From Verrucomicrobiota bacterium (GTDB taxonomy: Bacteria; Verrucomicrobiota; Verrucomicrobiia; CAIQCK01): a stretch of DNA of 64,000 nt. The translations under genes were made by a program, and so were the position numbers. This document shows, one piece after another, positions 57,558 through 64,000 of the stretch (positions are counted from its first letter, which is position 1; each line of letters opens with the position of its first letter). The notes under the pieces were generated by a model. That model was not told the DNA's origin, searched no databases, and saw only the letters and a list, made by a program, of their open reading frames with translations. The DNA is taken from the NCBI GenBank assembly GCA_016235595.1, contig JACRJX010000032.1, positions 62,001 through 126,000 of the forward strand. Direction: 5' to 3'.

Positions 57558-59579
57558 TCACTGTGGCATGACAGCGGTCCCGGTGGCTTCCCTGAGCCAG
57601 GACTCGGCGCGGGATCTGAGTTCGCGCCGCTGCCCGTCGGTGATGCCGCGCGGATCGAAACGGTAGGCGTAGTGCAACGCCACGATCTCCTCCAGCGGCG
57701 GAATGCGCACGCCAGCCTGACGCGCCGCCTCCAGACGCCGCAACCATTCGCCCAACGGTTCGCCCTCGCGGCGTGGAAGGCCCGCCTGCATGAGATGCTT
57801 TTCGATCAGGTAGAACTCCGAGTCGGCGCCGGCATAGTTCGGCTTTTGCTCCCGTTGCCCGGGACCTTGCAGGCGGACGCGACGTTTCTTCCAGAAAAGC
57901 CGCCACAAAAACCAGAGCATCAGGATCGGAACCAACCACAACAGCGCGTTGATAAGGGCAGCGCGGTCGCCGTAGTAGCGCCAAAGGGCGAAGCGGTATT
58001 GCAGCGACGAGATCAGGTCGCCGAGCGATTGGAAAACCGGCGCCTGTGCGTCTTCGATGTCACCCCAAGCGGCGGGCGTCGTGTCGAAATCCCTCCACGT
58101 CCCGTCCACATGAACAAGCACCCAGGCATGTGCGTGGCGGCTGCGCACCAGATGCTCGCGAGCGCCACTGGCTTTCGGCGGGACGCCATAGCCGGTCGCG
58201 TAGCGCGCCGGGATTCCCGCCTGCCGCAGCAGCAACGTCGTGGCGGTCGCGAAAAACTCGCAATGCCCCGCGCGGTCGCGCAACAAGAACCGGTTGAGCG
58301 CGGTGACGTTGCCTGAGGCATCGTCGGCCGCGCTTTTCAAGTGAGTGCGGTAGGTGAATTTCCCGTGGAAGAAGGCCGCCAGACGCCGCATGACTTCTTC
58401 CGGCGGCCGGCCCGCCAGACCCAGTTCGCCGATGATCTGCGCCACGGCCGGAACTTCCGCCGCGGGAACCACGAGGTCTCGCGAGTGCGGCGGCGCGTCG
58501 AGGGTCGAGACGCCGCAATACTTCACCGTGTAACGGACGAGCGGCAGGCACTCGCTCACCCGCACGGACCCGTAACGGTTGACCGCCACGACGCCGGCGA
58601 TCAAACCTTCGAGGATGCACGGGCCGTTGGGCGCCGGGATGATGCCCATGCCTCGCGGCAAAGACATTGAGAGGGTCGCGGCCAACGGCGACCCGCGCTC
58701 GGAAAGAACCCACGTGGCAGGCTCCAGCCCTGGTTGCAGCGGGACAAACTGCGTGCCGGCAGCAAGCCACGCGCCCTTCCCGCCCGACGCGTCGTAGAGA
58801 TTGAAGCTGGCCCTGCGAAGAAGCGCAGGAGCAGGACTGTTGCCGTCCGTCTCAACGCGCAGGACGATGCGGTTTGATAGCTTGAGCTTACCCACCGAAC
58901 CGATGGCGGTTCGCCTCTGCGTCAATTCCTCGTCCGAGCCCGAGCCCGTCAGCAAGCGGCTCGCTGTGTCTTCAATCCACACCTGCAACTCCGTCAGCCG
59001 GACATGTCCGCCGAAACCGGCAACGCTGACGACCCCCAACATCACCCCCCACACCCAGACCGGCGCGACCCGGCGGCGAATCGTCCACAGCAGCCACGCG
59101 CCGAGCACCACCACTGCCGTGTAGAAACGGGGATCGCGCGCATTGACTGCGCTCGCGGCGATAAAACAGGCCGCGAAATAGCCATAGGACACGAACCAGC
59201 CAATCCGTTTCGCCGGTCCGGCATCACGGCCCTTCCGGTGCAGAAACAGTGAGAAGGTGCTGAGTTGGACGTGGTCCTCCGCGCTGTAAATCGTGGCCGC
59301 GACGAACGGGAAGAAGATCAATGGCAGCCAGGACATGAACTTGAACGTCGCATAGACCACATTCGTCGTGACGAAGCTGTAGGCGATCGCGCCCAGAAAC
59401 AGCACGTAAGACAAATCCCAGAAACGGTTCATGTCCGTCTCGGAAAAATCCCAGCGCCACCGGATGAACCGTGGCAGCTCCAGGATCAGCGCGCCGGCCG
59501 CGCTCAGCGGCAACAACTCGACCTCCCACCCCCAGAACAGGAGCGTGAAGCCGAGCAGCAAAGGAGGCATCTTCACCAT
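57558..59579 (-). CDS. TgpA-like membrane transglutaminase
   Basis: A 673-residue protein with about six N-terminal membrane segments (residues 5-190), a DUF3488-like region, then an extracytoplasmic transglutaminase core with the papain-like triad: C440 (AGHCEFFAT), H484 (RHAHAWV) and D499 (DFDTTP), and another membrane segment near 555-575 before a cytoplasmic tail. It may crosslink or cleave peptides in the envelope. I chose the ATG at 59579 because CAGGAGGAG is eight bases upstream. It overlaps the DUF58 gene by seven bases and is the third gene of a MoxR-DUF58-TgpA operon. Confidence 0.92.
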   Translation of the reverse strand: MVKMPPLLLGFTLLFWGWEVELLPLSAAGALILELPRFIRWRWDFSETDMNRFWDLSYVLFLGAIAYSFVTTNVVYATFKFMSWLPLIFFPFVAATIYSAEDHVQLSTFSLFLHRKGRDAGPAKRIGWFVSYGYFAACFIAASAVNARDPRFYTAVVVLGAWLLWTIRRRVAPVWVWGVMLGVVSVAGFGGHVRLTELQVWIEDTASRLLTGSGSDEELTQRRTAIGSVGKLKLSNRIVLRVETDGNSPAPALLRRASFNLYDASGGKGAWLAAGTQFVPLQPGLEPATWVLSERGSPLAATLSMSLPRGMGIIPAPNGPCILEGLIAGVVAVNRYGSVRVSECLPLVRYTVKYCGVSTLDAPPHSRDLVVPAAEVPAVAQIIGELGLAGRPPEEVMRRLAAFFHGKFTYRTHLKSAADDASGNVTALNRFLLRDRAGHCEFFATATTLLLRQAGIPARYATGYGVPPKASGAREHLVRSRHAHAWVLVHVDGTWRDFDTTPAAWGDIEDAQAPVFQSLGDLISSLQYRFALWRYYGDRAALINALLWLVPILMLWFLWRLFWKKRRVRLQGPGQREQKPNYAGADSEFYLIEKHLMQAGLPRREGEPLGEWLRRLEAARQAGVRIPPLEEIVALHYAYRFDPRGITDGQRRELRSRAESWLREATGTAVMPQ

Positions 59580-60937
59580 CGCGACAGCTCCTCCTGGATT
59601 TTTCCGGCGCGCAACAGGTGGAAATGGCGCGGCTCGTTCTTCATCGGGCCGGGATCGAGCGCGCCGGTCTGCCCCGCGCCGGTGACGACACACACGCGCA
59701 ACGGCACGCGCAACCCCTGCAACAGCCTCACCAGCCGCTGTCGTGACGCATCCCACGACAGAAACACGCATACGCAGCCGCTCACCAGCGGCGCGTGGCG
59801 CAGCACCAGCGATTCCAACGCCGGGAAGGATTTGTCGGCGCACGTGCTGACACCCGCCAGTATTTCCAGCATCCGATCGACGTGCCCGACGCCGCGGCCC
59901 GCGGTGAAACAATAAGCTTCCGGCCCGACGAACAACAAATCCAGCAGCGATTCCTGCGTCTGGATCGTGCAGACGAACGACGACGCCACCGAAACCGCTT
60001 CCTCGAAAGCTTCTTCATCCCCGCCCGCCGCGAACGTGTCGAGGATCAGGGCGTGCCGCACAAAGAACTCGTCCTCGTGCTCGCGAACGATCAGCCGATC
60101 CGTCTTGGCGACGCTCTTCCAATGAATGTGCCGCAGCGGATCGCCGGGGCGGTAGTCGCGCAACGCCACGAACTCATCCGACTGGCCCACCGAGGTCGCC
60201 TGCGCGACGCCGGCGGTCTGATACTGGCGGGTGCCGGGCATGGCAATGGGCGGGAGAATGTAGCGCTTGGGCAGAATGCACAGCGATTGTGGCAACGGCA
60301 GGTGCCGGTGACCGAGCATCATTCCAAAAACATCCGGCCGGGCCAGCATCATGCCGGTGAAATGAACGCGACCGCGCCGTTGCGGTGTGAACTCGACGCG
60401 CACCTCCACCTCGCCGCGCGGCGGCAGGTCCGGCACGGCTTGCGTGCCGATCGTCGCCGGTTGCTTCCGTGCCACCAAATCGCGCCAACGCGAAGCGCCG
60501 ATCAACCCGTCGAGCCACGCCACCGCGTCGCGGGCCTTCCGGGGAGGTTGGGCGGCAAATTCCTGCCACGAAGGACGTGGATCCTCCAGGTCCTCCAGCA
60601 AGACCACGCCCTGCTGCAACCGCGGCGACTCGTTCTTCACCCTCACGGCATAGGTCACCGCGCGGCCCGCCGTCCCGAAACGCGGCAGCAGTCGTTGGAC
60701 GGAAAACGCGCCCGGCCCGAACCTGCGAAGGATGGTCCACAGAGCCGACACGCCCAGCATCGCCGCCAGAAACGCGAACGCCTGGTAAGCCGTCGTCTGG
60801 TGGGTGTCGGCGCCGATGGCCGCCGCCAGCATCATCAGGCCAAGCGCAAATTCCCCCGCGCGCGTGAATCGCCGGCTCAGCCAGCGCGCACTCGCGAACA
60901 GTCTGCGGTAACTGCGATAGAAAAACCGCCGGAACAT
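59573..60937 (-). CDS. DUF58-domain protein
   Basis: A 454-residue protein with two N-terminal membrane segments (about residues 28-70), then a DUF58/von Willebrand-like domain with the family motif EFVALRDYRPGDPLRHIHWKS followed by VREHEDEFF. These proteins work with a MoxR AAA ATPase, as in this operon, to fold or activate partner proteins. It follows the MoxR gene after five bases and overlaps the transglutaminase gene. Its exact partner is unknown, the operon suggests TgpA. Confidence 0.93.
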   Translation of the reverse strand: MFRRFFYRSYRRLFASARWLSRRFTRAGEFALGLMMLAAAIGADTHQTTAYQAFAFLAAMLGVSALWTILRRFGPGAFSVQRLLPRFGTAGRAVTYAVRVKNESPRLQQGVVLLEDLEDPRPSWQEFAAQPPRKARDAVAWLDGLIGASRWRDLVARKQPATIGTQAVPDLPPRGEVEVRVEFTPQRRGRVHFTGMMLARPDVFGMMLGHRHLPLPQSLCILPKRYILPPIAMPGTRQYQTAGVAQATSVGQSDEFVALRDYRPGDPLRHIHWKSVAKTDRLIVREHEDEFFVRHALILDTFAAGGDEEAFEEAVSVASSFVCTIQTQESLLDLLFVGPEAYCFTAGRGVGHVDRMLEILAGVSTCADKSFPALESLVLRHAPLVSGCVCVFLSWDASRQRLVRLLQGLRVPLRVCVVTGAGQTGALDPGPMKNEPRHFHLLRAGKIQEELSRW

Positions 60938-60942
60938 GGCCG

Positions 60943-61893
60943 TCAGGCCGGCACGGGAATCCGGCGCAAAATCTCCTGCACGATGCCGCGCGCCGTCAGC
61001 CCGGAGAATTTCGCCTGTGGGTCAATCAACAGACGGTGCGCAATCACCGGCGCCACGACCTCCTGGACATGCTCCGGCGTGACAAACTCGCTGCCGTCAA
61101 ACAGCGCCATCGCTTGCGCGGTCTTCATCACCGCCAGCGAAGCGCGCGGGCTGGCGCCAAGTTGGACGCCGCTGGCGCCGCGCGTGGCCGCCACCACATC
61201 CACGATGTAGCGTTTCAGTTCCTCACTGATGCGGACCTCCATCACTGCGCGGCGCAACCGCAACAGGTCTTGTTCGTTGGCGCACGGCTCGATGAGGTGG
61301 AGCGGATGGTTGTGCATCTGGTCTGTGAGGATGGCCACTTCCTGCTCCGCGGCCACGTAGCCCAGTTCGAACTGCATCGCAAACCGGTCCATCTGCGCCT
61401 CCGGCAACGGATACGTCCCGCGAAACTCGACAGGGTTCTGCGTTGCGATGACGAAAAACAACTCGGAGAGCGGCCGCCGCTCGCCTTCGACACTGACCTG
61501 GCCTTCGCCCATCGCCTCCAAGAGCGCCGATTGCGTCCGCGGCGAGGCGCGGTTGATTTCGTCCGCGAGCAGGATATGGGTGAAGACCGGTCCTTCGTGG
61601 AAATGAAACTGGCGGTCGCGCTGGTCGAACACCGACACGCCGACGATGTCCGACGGCAGCAGGTCCGGTGTGAACTGGACGCGTTTGAACTGCACGTTGA
61701 TGGAGAGCGCCAAAGCCTTGGCCAGCGTCGTCTTGCCGGTGCCGGGAAAATCCTCGAGCAGCACGTGTCCGCCGCTGGCAACCGCCGCGAGCAACCGCCG
61801 CGTGGCCGTCGCCTGTCCCTTCATCACCTTCTCAATGTTCGCCGCGATGGCCCGGTAAGTTTCGCGAGGGGTTGGAGAATGGTTGGCTGTCAT
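60943..61893 (-). CDS. MoxR-family AAA+ ATPase
   Basis: A 316-residue AAA+ chaperone-like ATPase. Walker A is LEDFPGTGKTTLAKAL, Walker B ILLADEINRASPRTQSALLEAM, sensor 1 FFVIATQNPVEFRGTYPLPEAQ; the C-terminal lid domain follows. It should help mature a partner protein such as the DUF58 or transglutaminase product. I chose the ATG at 61893, with GGAAGAGGG upstream; the frame to 62046 has no coding character. First gene of the three-gene operon. Confidence 0.95.
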   Translation of the reverse strand: MTANHSPTPRETYRAIAANIEKVMKGQATATRRLLAAVASGGHVLLEDFPGTGKTTLAKALALSINVQFKRVQFTPDLLPSDIVGVSVFDQRDRQFHFHEGPVFTHILLADEINRASPRTQSALLEAMGEGQVSVEGERRPLSELFFVIATQNPVEFRGTYPLPEAQMDRFAMQFELGYVAAEQEVAILTDQMHNHPLHLIEPCANEQDLLRLRRAVMEVRISEELKRYIVDVVAATRGASGVQLGASPRASLAVMKTAQAMALFDGSEFVTPEHVQEVVAPVIAHRLLIDPQAKFSGLTARGIVQEILRRIPVPA

Positions 61894-62185
61894 CCCGATT
61901 GCCCTCTTCCCATAGCGCGAAAAGCAGGCGCAGGCAAGAACGTTGATGAAGGAGGAGCGTTCATCGCGCGAATGCTGCCACTCCATGCGCAGGATGAAGA
62001 ATTGCGTGCCAGCGCCGACACCAGATACCTCGCGGTGCAGTTCCATTTTGGACCCGGCCGACGGCCATCTGGTGTTGATTCGCCTTGAGTTTGCCGAGGC
62101 ATCTGATTAGGTTCGTAATCCATCCTATCCTCGTACCGACATACGCGAACCAAGATTGAACCTGTAAACCAAAGGAATCGAAATC

Positions 62186-63031
62186 ATGGAAAAGTGGCCT
62201 ATCGGTGTGTTCACCAGTATTGATGCGGGTCTGGGTGTGAAACTCGAAGTCGCACGGGAGTTAAAGGTGCCGACGATGCATCTGCACGCTCCCGCCCAGA
62301 GCACGCGGACTCCGGAAAACGCCAAGGAGTTTCTGGCAAAGCTCAAGGAGGCTGGCATCACGTTGACTGTGGTTTTCGGCGGGTTCGAGGGCGAGAGCTA
62401 CGCGGATATTCCCACGGTCTCCCGCACCGTCGGTTTGGTGCCGCGCGAGACGCGCGCCGCGCGGACGCAGGAGATGAAGGAGATTTCGGACTTCGCCAAG
62501 CTGCTGGGCTGCCGTGTGATCGCGCTGCATTTGGGATTCGTCCCGCACGACGCCAAGGATCCGTTGTATGGCGAGGTCTTGAAGGTGACTCAGGAGGTAT
62601 GCGACCACGCCAAGCGCAACGGGCAGAATCTGCATCTCGAAACCGGCCAGGAAACACCGGAAGCCTTGCTGCAATTCTTGCATGACGTGAACCGCGACAA
62701 CCTGTTCATCAACTTCGACCCGGCGAACCTGATCCTCTACGGCACCGGCAAGCCGATCGATGCCTTGAAGAAGGTTGGCCGCTACGTGCGAAGCTGCCAC
62801 TGCAAGGACGCCAAATGGGCGACATGGCCCGGCAAGGAATGGGGACAGGAAGTACCGTTGGGCCAGGGCGACGTCGGGATGGAACAGTTCTTGCGCACGC
62901 TTCAGAGCCTCGGCTACGACGGCCCGCTGACCATCGAGCGTGAGATTCCGCAGGAGCCCGCCCGTCAAAAGGCGGAAATCGGCCACGCAATACAGTTGCT
63001 CACCGAATTGAAGAAGAAGATCGGCATCTGA
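62186..63031 (+). CDS. sugar phosphate isomerase/epimerase
   Basis: A 281-residue TIM barrel of the xylose isomerase-like superfamily, third member of the family in this window. Metal-site segments: HLETGQETPEALL (Glu), INFDPANLILYG (Asp), SCHCKDAKW (His) and LTIEREI (Glu). RBS AAAGGA precedes the ATG by about ten bases. Its substrate is unknown. It is transcribed away from the MoxR operon; 292 bases between them hold no further gene and only a loose promoter-like region. Confidence 0.9.
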   Translation: MEKWPIGVFTSIDAGLGVKLEVARELKVPTMHLHAPAQSTRTPENAKEFLAKLKEAGITLTVVFGGFEGESYADIPTVSRTVGLVPRETRAARTQEMKEISDFAKLLGCRVIALHLGFVPHDAKDPLYGEVLKVTQEVCDHAKRNGQNLHLETGQETPEALLQFLHDVNRDNLFINFDPANLILYGTGKPIDALKKVGRYVRSCHCKDAKWATWPGKEWGQEVPLGQGDVGMEQFLRTLQSLGYDGPLTIEREIPQEPARQKAEIGHAIQLLTELKKKIGI

Positions 63032-63189
63032 CAGCAAACCGGTCTTTCGGCGCAACGAAAACGCTGACGATAGGGTTGTCCCTTGTTGGCTGGGCTTGAG
63101 CCTGACGGCGGCTTGCAGTGTCATCTGCGCGCCCATGCCGGCCGGCCCGGATGCCTCCCATTTAATCGCTCGCGGCAAGGCCAACCTTG

Positions 63190-64000
63190 ATGCATAGTAA
63201 CAGCGTGGTCTTCGACCAAATTAAAAGCTTCATAGAGATCTATCACCACCTGCCCCGATATCGGGAAATATTCCTGACGTTCTTCAAGTACGGGTTCGTG
63301 GACCTGATGAAGTTTGTCCATCTCCAGAAGCTGCTGGAGATCGCGGACCGCCAGTTGCATCCGGAGAACGAGGAGCTTCACCGCAAACCGATGGCGGAGC
63401 GTTTCCGCATGGCGCTGGAGGAACTCGGTCCGACCTTTGTGAAGTTCGGCCAGATCCTCAGCTCGCGGCGGGACCTTTTCGACGAGCCATTCTACAACGA
63501 GCTGCGAAAACTGCAGGATGCGGTCCCTCCTTTTCCCGGCGGCGAGGCGGTGAAGATCCTCGAGCGGGAACTGGGCCGGTCGCTGGGCGAGGTCTTCAAG
63601 ACATTTGATGAAGAAGCCATCGCCGCCGCCTCGATTGCGCAGGTGCATCGGGCGACGTTGCTGGACGGCGCCGAGGTGGCCGTGAAGATCCGCCGCCCTG
63701 ACATCACGCAGGTGATCGAGGTGGACGTGGCCATCCTGATGGACGTGGCACGCTTCGTGGAGATGCACGTTGAGGAATTGGCGGTGTTGAATCCGGTGGG
63801 AGTCGCGCAGGAGTTTGCGCGGATCATCGAGCGCGAATTGGACTTCACCAACGAGGCGCGCAACATGGAGCGCTTTGCGAAGCAGTTCAAGGGCAACCGC
63901 TGGATTCGCGTGCCGCGAGTTTACCGCGAGTTTTCGACCGAGTCGGTGCTGACAATGGAGTATCTGTCAGGCTGTCGCATGGACAACCCGGAGCAACTGC
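63190..64000 (+). CDS. ABC1/UbiB-family atypical protein kinase (3' end outside window)
   Basis: The first 270 codons of an AarF/UbiB kinase; the frame stays open to the last base. The family-specific KxGQ motif is in GPTFVKFGQILSSR, the Ala-rich nucleotide loop in AAASIAQVHRATL (in place of a Gly loop), and the catalytic Lys in VAVKIRRP. This family supports ubiquinone or other isoprenoid-quinone biosynthesis, or lipid metabolism, at the membrane. Start ATG at 63190 is 158 bases after the isomerase gene. Confidence 0.93.
   Translation, partial: MHSNSVVFDQIKSFIEIYHHLPRYREIFLTFFKYGFVDLMKFVHLQKLLEIADRQLHPENEELHRKPMAERFRMALEELGPTFVKFGQILSSRRDLFDEPFYNELRKLQDAVPPFPGGEAVKILERELGRSLGEVFKTFDEEAIAAASIAQVHRATLLDGAEVAVKIRRPDITQVIEVDVAILMDVARFVEMHVEELAVLNPVGVAQEFARIIERELDFTNEARNMERFAKQFKGNRWIRVPRVYREFSTESVLTMEYLSGCRMDNPEQL

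Noticed and set aside
63032..63189. Possible small gene between the isomerase and the UbiB-like gene
   Set aside because: Only short frames without ribosome site or family similarity.

Overview
The window is about 62% GC, densely packed and carries no insertion sequence, prophage, CRISPR array, rRNA or tRNA that I can recognise. The gene content (adenosylcobalamin-dependent class II ribonucleotide reductase, squalene-hopene cyclase, a class II photolyase, many exported glycan-active enzymes, several sugar phosphate isomerase/epimerase TIM barrels and Gfo/Idh/MocA dehydrogenases, TTGACN-16/17-TATAAT-like promoters) points to the Verrucomicrobiota/Planctomycetota group, most likely a Pedosphaera/Limisphaerales-type verrucomicrobium. 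This assignment is inference from content only.

Layout. 1-2756: the 3' part of a multi-PAS NarL-type sensor kinase and its LuxR-type response regulator. 2757-5789: two small unknown proteins, parA and mazG, the last two divergent from a strikingly symmetric promoter. 5773-8181: an MFS transporter, a PDZ protein and a small lipoprotein. 8238-15191 (minus strand): squalene-hopene cyclase, then a tightly overlapping seven-gene housekeeping operon nadC-birA-coaX-trpA-ruvX-truA-trmL. 15381-36309: an accessory glycan region of mostly exported proteins (DUF4838 protein, GH28-type pectinase, beta-helix protein, beta-propeller, M14 carboxypeptidase, GH42-like protein, secreted nitrilase, double-domain sialidase) interleaved with cytoplasmic enzymes (class II aldolase, PfkB sugar kinase, uronate-isomerase-like amidohydrolase, aldo/keto reductase).

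36306-40304: photolyase, a TIGR01777 epimerase broken by an in-frame amber codon, a methyltransferase, a tiny Cys-rich protein and a cytidylate-kinase-like protein. 40434-43604: nrdJ with a promoter that contains NrdR-box-like palindromes. 43661-53107: GH116-like protein, Gfo/Idh/MocA dehydrogenase, a two-lobed retropepsin-like lipoprotein, ribulokinase, FHA protein, a sugar isomerase and exported MsrB. 53151-61893 (minus strand): unknown proteins, a tagatose-3-epimerase-like enzyme, a UvrD-family helicase and a MoxR-DUF58-transglutaminase operon. 62186-64000: a third isomerase-like TIM barrel and the 5' part of a UbiB/ABC1 kinase.

How the parts work together. The 15-36 kb region reads as a set of outer-surface or periplasmic enzymes that strip complex acidic glycans (uronic-acid and sialic-acid containing), with internal uronate isomerase, sugar kinase and aldolase steps feeding glycolysis; no SusC/SusD pair and no dedicated regulator is present. 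The most interesting signals are the mirror-symmetric parA/mazG promoter, the NrdR-like double operator at nrdJ, the fused double sialidase next to a secreted nitrilase, the double-DTG aspartic protease, and the amber-interrupted epimerase gene.
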